In this document: in pieces, positions 44,711 to 56,864 of the stretch
Layout: each line of letters opens with the position of its first letter
Numbering within the stretch: position 1 is the first letter of the stretch
Position numbers and translations under genes: made by a program
DNA from: Euryodendron excelsum
Taxonomy: Eukaryota; Streptophyta; Magnoliopsida; Ericales; Pentaphylacaceae
DNA: 64,000 nt
Assembly (NCBI GenBank): GCA_033060915.1
Contig: CM065384.1
Span: forward strand, 13,510,501-13,574,500
Reading direction: 5' to 3'
Notes under the pieces: generated by a model
Databases searched by the model: none
Seen by the model: the letters and a program-made list of their open reading frames with translations, nothing else
Told to the model about the DNA's origin: nothing

Positions 44711-44910
44711 ATTGGAATTGGAAAAGACAATGCCCCCTAAGGGCATTTTGGTAATTTTTCCTCTATTTGGGCCTGATGGGACCGCGAAGCGATGGATAGA
44801 CGGGATTTAGACCTAGAGAGTTGGTTTCGATTGGAATATGTCCACAATGACTTGAACACAAGTCTGGACAGAGTGTAGACTGCCGAGCGGTAAAAAATGG
44901 GGTGCTTACA

Positions 44911-44915
44911 GATAT
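44911..44915. repeat. Target-site duplication of LTR-10, right (GATAT)
   Basis: Identical to 40140-40144. Confidence 0.95.
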
Positions 44916-45316
44916 AGGGTACATGACCGGCCAGTAGCAAGGACCAAAGGCTGCATTACATAAACTGGTTGATCACCCGTGCATAATCATTTAGGATGAT
45001 GCATAATTGCAAAAAATAAAACTTTTGATGACTTGAAAACATAATCCGTGTCATACATGGTAGAGCTGTGCCTAATCCAAAACGTAACATACATAATGAC
45101 CAAATCAAGTCCACCAAAGCTATAGCATTCTATCATTACAAAACATTGGGTCCAGCCCTGAAACATATTACAAAACATAGACCCATGGGCCGTAGCTCAA
45201 AATCCACGTATGGCCTCGCTCTAGGGCCTCTCGGATTGGCTACCTGAAAATCATTTTAGAAAACGTAAACTAATGCTTAGTGAATAACAATAATGCATGA
45301 GTATAAAATGCCATAG

Positions 45317-45321
45317 ACTAC
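45317..45321. repeat. Target-site duplication of LTR-11, left (ACTAC)
   Basis: ACTAC before TGTAAGCACCCC, repeated at 50290-50294 after GGGCACGACA. Confidence 0.95.
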
Positions 45322-45529
45322 TGTAAGCACCCCACTTTTTACCGCTCGGCAGTCTACACTCCGTCCAGACTTGTTTTCAAGTCATTATGGGCATATTCCT
45401 ATCGAAACTAACTCTCTAAGTCCAAATCCCGTTTGTCCATCGTCTCGCGGGCCCACCAGGCCTAAATAGAGGCAAAATGACCGAAATGTCCTTAGGGGCA
45501 TTATTCTCTTCAATTCCAATTCCAATCCC

Positions 45530-45973
45530 TCTCTCGAGACAGTTTATTTCTCGAGACAGTTCCAATCCAGGCACGTCTTTTCGAAGACTGTAAGTCCCCT
45601 TTCCAATCCCTCTCTCGAGACAGTTTATTCCTCGAGACGGTTCCAATCTAGGCACGTCTTTTCGAAGATGGTAAGACCCCTTTCCAACCCCTCTCTCGAG
45701 ATAGTTTATTCCTCAAGACGGTTCCAACCCAGGCACGTCTTTTTGAAGACTGTAAGACCCCTTTCCAATCCCACTCTCGAGACAATTTATTCCTCGAGAC
45801 AATTCCAACCCAGGCACGTCTTTTCGAAAACGGTAAGACCCCTTTTCAATCCTTCTCTCGAGATAGTTTATTCCTCGAGACCGTTCCAATTCAGGCACGT
45901 CTTTTCGAAGGCGGTAAGTCCCCTTTCCAATCCCTCTTTCGAGATAGTTTATCCCTCGAGACGGTCCGAGTAA
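45530..45973 (+). repeat. 81-bp U3 tandem array in LTR-11
   Basis: About five and a half units at exactly 81 bp where measured (CTCTCGAG at 45693 and 45774). Each has CTCGAGAC, GTTTATTCCTCGAGACGG and a hairpin such as CGTCTTTTCGAAGA. They are followed by the GAGTAACGAAACTACTC repeat pair. Confidence 0.88.
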
Positions 45974-46182
45974 CGAAACTACTCATAAAACCGTTAGAGT
46001 AATGGAAGTACTCACAAATAGGTCGATATAGGGAATTGCCAACAAACCCCTGTGTCACGACGACCACCGTCAGAGTGGCCAAAACACTTAAAACCTAGGT
46101 CAACACCAATGTCTGTTAGCCCACTTTGGTGAAAAATGACCAAACTGCCCTTTGGACCTTTTCCAAGACTTTCTAGTCAAGA

Positions 46183-46830
46183 TGACCATTTTGCCCCTAG
46201 GCATCCGAATGCCCCGGGAACCACACTGGCTTTGGGTATCAAACCGGTAACCTCCTTAGAATGCTTCTTGTAGTATTCTCAGACTTTCCTTATCTTTCCG
46301 GATCATTCTGAGTCAGTTCTGGCAAACCCGGTGCGAAATGACCGTTTTGCCCCTGGTGGGCTGGTCTCCTTTTCCGACCACACCGGCTCTGGGTATCAAA
46401 CCGGTAATGTCCTGAGACTACTTTTTATAGTGTTCTCAACCTCCCTTTACCTCTCCGGATCATTCCGAGTCAGTTCCGGCCAACCCAGTACAAAATAACC
46501 CTTTTGCCCCTAGTGGGCCAGTCACCTTTTCTGACCATGCCGGCTCTGGGAATCAAACCGGCAACCTCTGGGAACATTCTAAATAATGATTCCAGATCCC
46601 AAGTCTTCTTCTCGAACAGTCCGAGTCCGTCCCGGCGGTTTTCCGGTCCGATTGACCGTTTTGCCCCTAAAGTCCCGGTCAACCTTTCGGACCCATCTTA
46701 TCCTTATTTCTCAAGTCAAATACCTTCGGGACACTATTTTAAGTGCTCTTGCTCTTTTCCAACATTCCTGGTCATTCCCGACTTCTTCAAATCCTTCCCA
46801 AACTTTCCGGAGTCACTCCTAGTGAAGCCA
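46183..46830 (+). repeat. 157-bp U3 tandem repeats in LTR-11
   Basis: Four units with anchors at 46183, 46339, 46496 and 46653 (spacing 156-157), each with TTTTGCCCC, CCGGCTCTGGG-like words and TATCAAACCGGTAA. Copy number and spacing match LTR-1, although the 81-bp array differs in number. Confidence 0.82.
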
Positions 46831-46914
46831 GGCAAAAAATTGCATGGTAGTCACTAGTAGAGGTGCCCAAATCTAGTCAAAGATACGTTGCTTGCCAACC
46901 TTAAACATTTCCTA

Positions 46915-47020
46915 AATGGTTGGCGCCACTAGTAGTGGCGTCAAGCCAAAAAATGGCCTGACGCCACTCCTAGTGGTGCCAGTGTAAACTTTGGCTTGGC
47001 GCCACTACAACAGGCGCCAG
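46915..47020. repeat. GGCGCC dyads upstream of the promoter (LTR-11)
   Basis: TGGCGCCACTAGTAGTGGCG, then GACGCCACTCCTAGTGGTGCC, then TTGGCGCCACTACAACAGGCGCC. Each can fold on itself. Every A LTR has one to three of these within about 150 bp upstream of TATA. They may be a protein-binding or structural element. Confidence 0.7.
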
Positions 47021-47033
47021 TGTTGTCTAACCT

Positions 47034-47043
47034 CCATAAATAC
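47034..47043 (+). promoter_or_regulatory. LTR promoter TATA box (LTR-11)
   Basis: CCATAAATACAGAGCC at the promoter position. The first T of TATAAATA is changed to C here compared with LTR-1. Confidence 0.55.
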
Positions 47044-50000
47044 AGAGCCTCATCCAACGTGAAAAGGGTCTACAAACTCAACCTAAAAATCATATATTTC
47101 GATATACAGAGCTTGAGCACCTCTAAAACCCTAGCTTCCTTAGGTTTTCCAAACCCTAGCGACCCTACACAAACCCTAGCCTGCTATACACTCATACACA
47201 CCCCCATACGCTCATACACTAACCTTCAACCCTCCTTCGAAGACTTGAAAAGCTGTCATCCAAAGCTTGAAGACAACTCTTGAATATTGAAGACGAAGAT
47301 CAAGACGAAGACCGAAGATCGAAGACAAGCAAGGCACGCAAAATAAACAAGACATACGGTAGGCTCCCTATTTAAATTTCCACACTTCCCCCCTCTCTCT
47401 TCTCTCTCCTAACCTACTTGGGTTTTCTCTATTTTAATCCCCCATCTCTTTCCCCCCCTTTCTTTGCATGCTTGAAATAAGGGGATTCCCGGTCCATATG
47501 TAGGATTGGGCTATTGGAGAGTCACCGTGTCGGGGGCTTTCTTCTAGTCTAACCAGAGACCACGTGGGTTTGGCCCCCTTGATTATGTGGTGAAGCCTTA
47601 GCCTTGTATGTTCATGACCCCAAAATTGCATTGTGCATATCATGGTCTTGCATCTACCAAAAGTCGTTTTCAAAGTTGTCTTCAAAATCGTTTTCAATCT
47701 TGTTTTCAAAATTGCATCAAAATCTCCTTTTTTCAAAACATGTTTTCAAAATCACAATCCTAGGGTGATTCTAGCCTTTCCATGGCTAGGGTTGCTTTAG
47801 GAAAGTGTTACATTCAAAGTGACCAATACGGTCCATATTTTCAAATCTTGTTGTTTTCAAAGCCGCTTTCCTAAAGTGGTTCTAGCTTTCTTATTGTTAG
47901 AATCGCTTTAGGAAAGTGAGATCTTTTACATTTTCCAAAAAAGCTCTCTTTCAAAAATCTCTTCCTAAAAATCTCTTTTTCAACATACTTTCCTAAAACT
48001 CTTCTCTCCAAAGTTGTTTTCAAAAACTCCCACTCCCTCCAAAATCTATTTTCAAAGCTTCCTTTTTCAACTCCTTTCCAAAAACACTCCCTACTCAAAA
48101 TTCACTTTCCAAAAACACTCCCTAAATTCACTTTCCTAAAAAAACTCTCTTTCCAAAACTCATTCTCTTTAAAATCTTTTTCCAAAAACTCCATCTTCAA
48201 ATTCACTTTTCAAAAACTCTTCCCTAGGATTCCCTTCTAGAAAACCTTCGTTTCCAAAAACGCACTTTTCAAAAATCCTTTTTCCTTAGAGCCCAAGTCT
48301 AGCCCTATAACTCACGATTAGGAAACTCTAATTTTCTTTTCAAAAACATGATTTTCGAACTTTGCCCCAAACCTAGGTTTCCAAAACCTCTTGTGTTTAC
48401 ATCCAAACTATACATGTTTCCAAAACTTATTTTCTACGTCGAAACTATAATTTTTCAAATCTAGAGTTTCTAGAATTTTCCTTTTCAAATCCTTGCCAAA
48501 TCCTACCTTCCCTTTAGGAAACCAAATCAAATATTCCCATTTAGGAAACCAAATCCAATCCTTCATTTTTCGAAACAAAATCAAACCTTTGCTTTTAGAA
48601 ACCAAATCCAATCCCTTCCTAATCCAAATTTTTCCTAATTCAAGTCCTTCCTAAACTTCTCCTTTCCTAAACCTTAAGTTTTCAAAACTTGAACATAAAA
48701 ATCTTTTCTAAAATTCTAAAATTCAACCCTTTCCTAATTCTACCTTCTTTTCAAATCTTAACTTTTCAAATCTAAGTTTTCAAATATTTCTTAAACTCGA
48801 ACCTTTTATAATCTCAAATCTTTCTAAACTTCCAAACTTTCTAAATTCTAAACTTTTCAAAACTTCAACATCTTTCCAAATCTAAGACTTTTCTAAACTC
48901 AAAACTTTCTTAATTCAAATATTTCCTAAATTGAAAATTTTCCTTTTTCAAACCTTTCCAAATTCAAACTTTCTTCAGTTGAAACTTTCCTAATTCAAAA
49001 CTTTCTTAAAATGAAAACTTTCCTAAATTGAAAACTTTCCTAATTCGAAACTTTCCAAAAATGAAACTTTCCAAAAATAGAACTTTCCTAATTCGGAGCT
49101 TTCCTAAATTGGAGCTTTCCTAATTCGAATCTTTCCTCAATCCAATCCTTTCTAAATATTCCAAGTCCAGCATTCGAGTCAAATCTTTCCTAAGTCTCTT
49201 TCGTAAGTCTAGGTTTCCTAAACCTCCATCTTTCCAAAACAAGTCTAAATCTTTCTTCCAAGTTCTATCTTTTCAAATAAAAATTCAATCTTTTCAAATC
49301 CAAAATTCCAAGTTCCAATTTTCAATCCTCTATTCAAAGTTCAATTTCCCAATCTTCCAATTCAATCTCTTTCTTTCAAATCAAACTCTTTTCAATCGGA
49401 CTCTTGTCCGAACTACGACTGACCTAATTCCCCCAAAGGGATACGTAGGCAACCTTCATAGGTGCGGTCATGACACTTTTCAAACTTTCAATTCCACCCT
49501 CATGGGTGTGGTCACAATCTTTTTCAAATCTCAAATCCCACAATTTCTTTCAAATTTCAAACTCCTCAACATTTTTCAAATCTCAAATTCTAATCTATTT
49601 TCAAATTTCCAATTTCAAATTTCTATTTCCAAATTTTCAAACTCTCCAATTTCAATTCTATCTCTTCAAATCTATTTTCAAATTAAATCAATTTCAAATC
49701 AATCTCTTTCCAAATCTATTTTTCAATTCTCTTTCCTTGCACTTGTATATCATGCATCATGTTAGTTTCTTTTCAAGCATTGTTTTCCGAGGTGGATAGG
49801 ATTGAACATTAGTTAGTTAAAGACTCTCATAGGTGAATCTAGAGTAGATTGACATGCAGGTACCGAAAGGGCGGGGTAGGGTGATAGCTTAGTGCGTTTT
49901 CCCTACACGTAACCAACCTCCGAACCTAGATCACCGATTTCAAAGACCAAAAGGAGTTATTTTTCAAAAAAGGGCTAAATGTTTTTCAAAGGTTGCCAAA

Positions 50001-50289
50001 CAACCTGTTTTCCTCAAAAACCCTCTCTTGAGGAGATATTTTCAAAATCGTTTTTTCAAAAACCCTAAGTGTAGTCTCCGGATTATTCTTAGTTTTTAGG
50101 TGACCTAACTCACCTTAATCAAGTTAGGTGGTGACTCCGAATCTTTTTCAAAAGCCCTTTAGTTAAATCAATTTTCAATTCAAACTTAGTCGCACTCATT
50201 CTTCTAGGAGGGTGAATTCTAACGAGAAAGTACAGCATTTTTTCCGCTTGTGTGAGTATTCCTCGAGTGCAAAAAATCTGGGCACGACA

Positions 50290-50294
50290 ACTAC
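50290..50294. repeat. Target-site duplication of LTR-11, right (ACTAC)
   Basis: Identical to 45317-45321. Confidence 0.95.
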
Positions 50295-51049
50295 CATTTA
50301 TATTTAATGTGCATGACCATAGGAGTACTTTTATGCATATGTGGCATCAATTTAGAAACGTATAGGTAAAATCTTAAAGTCACACGAGGCATAGGCTTTT
50401 GTATTAAAACACTTCATCATTTCTAAAACATAATGTTAAAGAAGAGCGGCAGGTGTGTTACAGCATGAACTATTTGAGCGTAACATAACTTGTCATGAGC
50501 ATAACATACCATAACTTGTAAGCGTACATCTTAACTCGCCGTATAATATAAGATACATCAAATATTACCATTCATAGTAACTTATAAAGCGTAGCTTTGG
50601 AAATGTAGGTAACATAAATATCACATTGAGATACTATAGCATTTCGAACATTGTATCATAGGAGTGAGGCTCAACACGTAACATGATTTCGTAAGGCATA
50701 ACATAGCTGTCATAAGCATGCCATGGCATTATACTGTAAGGCATTTCATAATATCGTAGAAAGGAGAGATATATCGTGACATTAGAACTTATGGAAACAC
50801 ACGTAACTTGTTGGAAAGCATTAGAACAAATCATATTTCTCATTCTAGAGCATAAGTATGTTATGTTTCTATATCAGATCTAGGCTCTGCATAAGTAACC
50901 TTAAAGGTCACGTATAGGGCTTTTTAGGCTAAGCTCTTAATCATGTACAATATTGCCCACTTTGGCGCTTCATGTCACGCATGTGCCTACCTCACGGTTT
51001 TAAACACATTGCGACGGTAACACTTCGCCCTGCCTACTCTCTCGGGAGC

Positions 51050-51345
51050 ACTTGAGCTATCCGAGTACTCAGTACAATACTGTCCATTTTGGCTCGGACC
51101 TACCTACCCCCTTTCGGGCTCTTGGTCTCAGCCGCGCGGTACACATAAGGATTTTTAGGCCAACATTAGATTGTCCGTTCTGGCTTGCACCTGCCTACAC
51201 CTTTTTTGGGCGCTTGGTCTTAGTCGCACGGTACACATAAGGCTCTTTAGGCCAACATTAGATTGTTCGTTCTGGCTCGCACCTGCCTACCCCTTTTCTG
51301 GGCACTTGATCTCAGTCGCACGGTACACATAAGGCTCTTTAGGCC
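51050..51345. repeat. 92-bp tandem repeat in element B
   Basis: About three units with TTTAGGCCAACATTAGATTG, CGTTCTGGCT, CACCTGCCTAC, GGGCGCTTGGTCTTAGTCG and GGTACACATAAGG. The CACATAAGG anchors at 51143, 51234 and 51326 give 91-92 bp. Confidence 0.85.
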
Positions 51346-52236
51346 AATCATGAGAGCTAGGCTCAGTCATTAGCAACCAAAAAGGTCACACATAGGCTCC
51401 TTGCGCCAATCATAAGAGCTAGGCTCACTTATAGTAACCATAAAGGTCACATCTAGACTTTAAGCCAAGGGATGTCTCCCAACATGGCGATAAATTATTT
51501 TGTGTCCCCTATCGTAGGACCATCGTTGCTAGTTTAGGGTCTTACCACAAAAGACCTTACATGTCAATGGTTTATTTCACGTCCCCCATCCTAGGACTAT
51601 CGGGCTAGATTAAAGTCTTGCCACGAGAAGACCTTGAGTTAGAGTCGTACGTTAGGAGTCTTACATCTACTTTATGTAAACATTCTAGTCCATGGGTTTT
51701 AATTCATAACATAAGTATAGCTTGTAAGCATTTCAAGGTATGACATTTATATTTAAACATAAACATTGATGCATTGAAAACATATGAAAATCATTGCATG
51801 ATATGTAATTGAACTTAAAACATTTTGTAAGTAATAGGGTTTTACTCATGACATATCGTTACTCACCTCTCTCCGATAGAATGGATGTCAAACAAGGTGT
51901 TCCTTTCTTCAAGCTTGCCCAAGTCTTCTAATGACTTTAATCTCTTCATTCACCTCTCCTTCAAGCTCTTCCTCCTTTAATCTCCCTTTCCCTCTTTCTC
52001 CTCTCTCTTCTCCCGCTCTCAACCGGTCGGGTGTGTGTGTTTGTTTTATGTGTATACAAGAGTATATAAGATGATACACATGGGAATAATCCCATGTGTC
52101 TCACCCTATAGGCTTAAGTTACAACATAAGCTCTCATTGGTCACTCTGGACTCAAATGAGGCAATAATTAATATTAAACAATGCAAATACTAGAAATTCT
52201 CATTAATATAAATAAATAGAGATTCGGGATATTATA

Positions 52237-52241
52237 GTTAG
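52237..52241. repeat. Target-site duplication of element B, right (GTTAG)
   Basis: GTTAG after GGGATATTATA. Joining it to the left flank restores the family A phrase GGTGAGTTAGGTCACCTAA. Confidence 0.85.
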
Positions 52242-53666
52242 GTCACCTAAAAACTAGGCTTGGCGCCAGGCATTTAGAAAATGTTTAAGGTCAGCAAGCA
52301 GCATATCTTTAGAAGATTTGGGCACTTGTACTAGTGACTACAATGCAATTTTTAGCATGGCTTCACTAGGAGTGACTCTAGAAGGTTCGAAAATGATTTT
52401 AATGGCCGAGAATGGCCCAGAGGGCCAACAATGGACAGGAACCCTCAGAATAATGTCTCAGGGGTATTAAACTTGAAGAATAGTGACAAGACGTGTTAGA
52501 GGGGTTAACTCGGCCACTAGGGGCAAAACGGTCAATCAGACCAGAAAGCTTCGGGGATGGACTTGGAAGATCCCAAAAGAAGACTTGAGAATTGAAAACA
52601 TTAGCTAAAATATTCTAGGTGGTTACCAGTTTAATACCCATAGCCGGTGTGGTTAGAAAAGGCGACTGGCCCATCAGAGGCAAAACAGTCATTTTGCACC
52701 AAATTTGCCGGAACTAACTTGGAATAATCTGAAAAGGTAATGGAAGGTCAGGGATACTATCAAAAGCATCACTGGGAGGTTACCGGTTTGATACTTAGAG
52801 CTGGTGTGGTTCCCGGGGCGCTCAAATGCTTAGGGGCAAAATGGTCATTTCGACTAGAGGGTCTTGGAATTGGCCCGAAACCGACTGGAAGGCACCTAAT
52901 CATGCTAAATGGTCTTTGGGATGATTTTGAAAGGGTGGACTTACCATTCTGAGGACTTAGGTACTTTCTCAAGAAACATGCCGGAAAATGGCCTTAAGGG
53001 CAGTTTGGTCATTTTTCACTGAAGTGGGCTAGTAGGCACTAGTGTTGACCTGAGTTTTAAGTGTTTCTGCCACTCTAACGATGGTCCCGTGACACAGGGG
53101 TTTGTTGGCAATTCCAATTGTCGACCTATTTACGAGTGTTTTTGCCACTCTAACGATTGCGATGTTCACGAGTACTTCCGTTACTCTAACTGTTCACGAT
53201 CATTCCAGAGAGGGTCTGATCTCAGGAAGCTGTTAGGTGGACTTATTGCCTGAGGAATCAACTTTCTTGATAGGCATGCTGAAACGGACGTTCTTCATTA
53301 GTGGGCTAGCAAGCGCTAAAGGTGGACTGTTCTACCATCTCGGGGACTTGGGGTCTCGTCCTCATCGATGGGTTAGAAGGGACTCACCATTCCGAAGAGT
53401 TCTATCGGAAAACGTGCCAGACAAGATGGACTTACCATCTTGAAGAATCAACTATCTCGAAAGCCATGTCGAATTTAGTTGAAATTGAAATTGGACTTGA
53501 GATTAAAATGGGGACTTACTGTCTTCAAAAAGACTTGCCTACTAGAATTGGACCGAACAATGCCCTAAGGGCACTTTGGTCATTTTACCTCTATTTGGGC
53601 CCAATGGGCCCGCAAAGCGATCGATTGACTGGTTTAGGTTTGGAAAACTGATTTGAACTAGAACAT
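52242..53666 (-). mobile_element. Older minus LTR piece (rest of LTR-9 and/or LTR-8)
   Basis: After GTCACCTAAAAACTA it jumps to GGCTTGGCGCCAGGC (U3 dyad) and follows U3: 157-bp repeats to about 52970, then AGTGTTTCTGCCACTC and ACGGACGTTCTTCATTAG. It stops at TTTGAACTAGAACAT, about 90 bp short of the LTR end. The middle and promoter are absent. Confidence 0.65.
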
Positions 53667-56600
53667 TTTCGTGCCCAGATTTTTCGTACTCAAAGAATAC
53701 ATACACAAGTGAGAAAAACACTATACTCTCTCGTTAGAACTCACCCTCCTAGAAGAATGAGTGCGACTAGGTTTGAATTGAAAATAGATTTAAATAAAGG
53801 GCTTTTGGAAAACATTTGGAGTTTCCACCTAACTTGATTAAGTTGAGTTAGGTCACCTAAAAACTAAACATAATCCGAAGACTACACTTAGGGTTTTTGA
53901 AAATGATTTTGAAAATATCCCTTCAAGAGAGCGTTTTTAAGAAAACAGGTTGTTTGGCAATCTTTGGAAAATAACTAAGTCCTTTTTGAAAATAAACTCC
54001 ATTTTGGTCTTTGAAAATAATGATTCTAGGTTCGAAGGTTGGTTACGTGTTACGAAGATGCACTAAGCCATCACCTTACCCCGCCTTTGTGGTACCTACA
54101 TGTTTATTCACCATAAATTCATTTATGAGAGTCTTCAACTAACAAATGTTCAATCCTATCCACTTTAGAAAAAGAATATTTCAAAAGACATGATGCATGC
54201 TATGCAAGTGAAAGAAAAGAGAGTTGGAAAATAGATTTGAAAAAGAAGAATTGAAGAGAAATTGATTTGATTTTAGAAAAGAGATTCGAAAAGATAGATT
54301 TGCAATTGGAAAGTTTCGAAAATTGGAAATAGAGATTTGGAAATAGAAATTTGGAATTGGAAGTTTGAAATAGATCATGGAATTAGAAACTTGAAGAAGA
54401 TGGTGACCGCACTCATGAGGGTTGCCTACGTATCCCTTTGGAGGAATCAGGTCAGTCGTTGTTCGAACAAGAGTCCAATAGAAAATAGAAGGTTTGATTG
54501 GAAAAAAAAATTGAATTGGAATTTGGATTTTATTTGAATTTAGAATAGAAGATTGAAATTTGAAATGGAACAATAGAGACCCTAGACCTAGGAAAATAGG
54601 ATTTAGGAATGACTCGAGATTAAGAAAGACTTGACTTGAATGTTGGACTTGGAAGATCAAAGAAAGATTGGATTTAGGAAGGGTTCGAATTAGGAAAGGT
54701 CCGATTTAGGAAAGTTTCAAAATAGAAAAGTGTCATTTTTAGAAAGTTTCGTTTTAGGAAAGTTTCAATTTATGAAAGTATTGGATTAAGAAAGTTTTGA
54801 AATAGGAAACATTTCGTTTTAAGAAAGTATTGAAGTTGGAAAGTTTTGAATTTGGAATGTTTTGAAATAGGGAAGTTTTAAAAGTTGGAAAGTTTAGAAT
54901 TTAGAAAGTTTTAGATTTGGAAAGATTTGATGTTTAGGGAAGTTTAGAATTTTAAAAAGATTCAAAGTTTGAGTTTTAGAAATTCTTGAAATTAGGAAAG
55001 GTTTTGGGTTTAAGAAGGGTTTGAAAACTTAGATTTGGAAAGTTAAGATTTGGTAAAGGTTGAAATTAGGAAAAGGTTGAATTAAGAATGATTTGGAAGC
55101 TTAATGTTTAAGAAAAGATCTAAAAGTTTAAGTTTAGGAAACTTAAGGTTTAGAAAAGTAGGAGATTAGGAAGGATTGAATTAGGAAAGGCTTAGACTAC
55201 GAAGGATTGAGATTCCTATTTCCTAAAACAAAGGATTGAATTTTGTTTCTAAAAAGAGATGTTTGGATTGTGTTTCCAAAAACAGAGGATTGGATCTAGT
55301 TTCCTAAAGGGAAGATTGAATTTAGCTTCCTAAAGGGGAGACTAGAATTGGAATGAATTTGGAAAGATGGAGTTTTGAAAATCCTAGTTTTGGGAAGACA
55401 ATAGTTTTGACATAGAAAAGAAGTTTTCAAAATATACATAGTTTTGATGTAGAAAACAAGAGATTTTGGAAACCTAGGTTTTGAGGCCAAAGTAAGGGAT
55501 TGGAAATCATGCTTTTGGGGAGGAAAATTAGGGCTCCCTAATTGTGGGTTCTAGGGTTTAACTTAAGCTCAAAGGAAAGAGTTTTTGGAAAGTGAGTTTT
55601 TTGAAAAGAGAGATTTTTAGAAAGAAATCCTAGAGAGGAGTTTATAAAAAGTGAATTTTGAAAAGAGAGAGTTTTGGAAAGAAATCCTAGTGTGGAGTTT
55701 TTAGAAAGAGATTTTTGGGAAGAGTTGTTTAGGAAGGAAACGTAAGGAGCGTCTTTGGAGAGTGAACTTTGAGGAAAACGTTTTTGGAAAGGAGCTTTTA
55801 GGAAATATGTTTTTGGAAAGAGATTGTTGGAAAGGAGTTTTTGAAAAATAATTTTGGAAAGGAGATTGGAGAGAGTTTTCTAAGAAGGAAACCTAGGGAG
55901 TGTTTTTAGGAAAGGACTTTTGAAGAGAGTGTTTTGGAAAGGAATTGAAAAGGAAAGTTTTGAAAATGGATTCTTGGAGGGAGTTTTTAGAAAGTCTACA
56001 AAATATCTCACTTTCCTTAAGCGATTCTAACCATAAGAAGGTTAGAAACACTTTAAGATAGTGGTTTTGAAAACAACAATGTTTTGAAAATATGGACCAT
56101 ATTAGTCACTTTAAATGTAACACTTTTCTAAAGCAACCCTAGCCATGAAAAGGCTAGAATCACCCTAGGATTGTGATTTTGAAAACAAGTTTTGAAAAAA
56201 AAGGTTTTGATGCAAGTTTGAAAACAATATTAATGCAAGTTTTGAAAACGAGTTTGAAAATGAATTTTGGAGGAATGCAAGATCATGATATGCACAATGC
56301 AAATTGGGGTTGTGAATATACAGGGTTAAAGGCTTCACCATATAATTAAGGGGGCCGAACTCACGTGGTCTCTAGTTAGACTAAAAAACCCCTGACATGG
56401 TGACCTTCCAATAGCCTAATCCTACACATGGACCAGGAATTCCCTTGTTTCAAGCATGAAAGAAGGGGGGGAAGAAGATGGGGGATTAAAATAGAAGAAA
56501 ACCCAAGTGGGTTAGGAGAGAGAAGAGAGGGGAAGATGCGTAAACGTAAATAAGAAGCCTACCGTATGTCTTCTTTATTTTGCTTAGCTTTGCACGCTTT

Positions 56601-56856
56601 GCTTTGCTTGTCTTGCTTCGGTCTTCACTTCAGTCTTCAAGATTTTTTCTTCAATCTTCAAAGGAGGCTTTGGAGGCTAGTGTATGAGTGTATAGAAGTG
56701 TATGTGAGTGTATAGGAAGCTAGAGGTTGTGTATGGAGGCTAGGGTTTGAAAAACCTAAGGAGACTAGGGTTTTGGGAAGCTACGAGCTCTGTATATCGA
56801 AAATTTAGGTTTTTAGACTGAGTTTGCGGACCTCTTTCACACTGGTGGAGGCTCTG

Positions 56857-56864
56857 TATTTACA
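56857..56864 (-). promoter_or_regulatory. LTR promoter TATA position (LTR-12)
   Basis: The minus strand reads CTCTGTAAATACAGAGCC; the TATA core is TGTAAATA, slightly changed. GGCGCC-type dyads lie at 56880-56995. Confidence 0.5.

Larger units (their letters stand above)
40145..44910 (-). mobile_element. LTR-10: solo family A LTR (4766 bp)
   Basis: A complete LTR with perfect GATAT flanks and no interior, so it is a solo LTR. Such elements form by recombination between the two LTRs of one element. Plus-strand start TGTCGCGCCCAAATT, end GGGGTGCTTACA. TATA is at 43116-43124 (minus), 157-bp U3 repeats at about 43290-43990, and the 81-bp array at 44110-44710. The end block (minus TACGTAGGC..., here GCATACGTAGCC) is near 40945. 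It is among the least degraded copies here. Confidence 0.93.
44911..45321 (-). mobile_element. Element B segment between the two solo LTRs
   Basis: Begins with the second GATAT and ends with the first ACTAC. Contains GACCGGCCAGTAGCAAGG and continues the B sequence. No gene and no family A sequence. Confidence 0.75.
45322..50289 (+). mobile_element. LTR-11: solo family A LTR (4968 bp)
   Basis: The clearest plus-strand example of the family. It starts TGTAAGCACCCC and ends CTGGGCACGACA with perfect ACTAC flanks and no interior. In order: U3 start, 81-bp array (45530-45973), 157-bp repeats (46183-46830), GGCGCC dyads (46915-47020), TATA variant (47034), AAACCCTAG-rich transcribed part (47100-47230), G-poor tract (about 47930-49380), end block TCCGAACTACGACTGACC...TACGTAGGCAACC (49402-49455), primer-like TGGTGACTCC (50129) and LTR end. 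Confidence 0.93.
40112..52236 (-). mobile_element. Element B: 2.4-kb solo LTR of a second family, split by two A LTRs
   Basis: Its pieces are 40112-40144, 44911-45321 and 50290-52236, about 2.38 kb once the two insertions and one copy of each duplication are removed. Plus-strand ends are TGTCACGACCC and GGGATATTATA. On the minus strand it starts TATAATATCCCG (TG mutated to TA) and ends GGGTCGTGACA. A TATA-like TTATATAC lies near 52058-52068 on the minus strand, followed by a CT/GA-rich transcribed part, as expected of an LTR. It is flanked by GTTAG. I see no coding sequence and cannot name the superfamily. Confidence 0.78.

Noticed and set aside
44182..44746. Repetitive open frames of about 105-115 codons on both strands
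   Set aside because: They lie inside the 81-bp LTR array, whose length is a multiple of three. The same artefact appears at 1575-1907, 11883-12284 and 45668-45973. There is no start context or conservation as protein.
47340..47480. Possible intron in the LTR transcript (ACGGTAGG donor followed by pyrimidine-rich sequence)
   Set aside because: A donor-like word recurs in several LTRs, but I found no consistent acceptor or branch site and have no transcript data.
54181..54660. 159-codon minus-strand frame, the longest open frame in the window
   Set aside because: It is Phe/Ser/Leu/Asn-rich, inside the G-poor LTR tract and across the conserved end block. Equivalent positions in LTR-10, LTR-11 and M1 are broken differently. 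Composition explains it.
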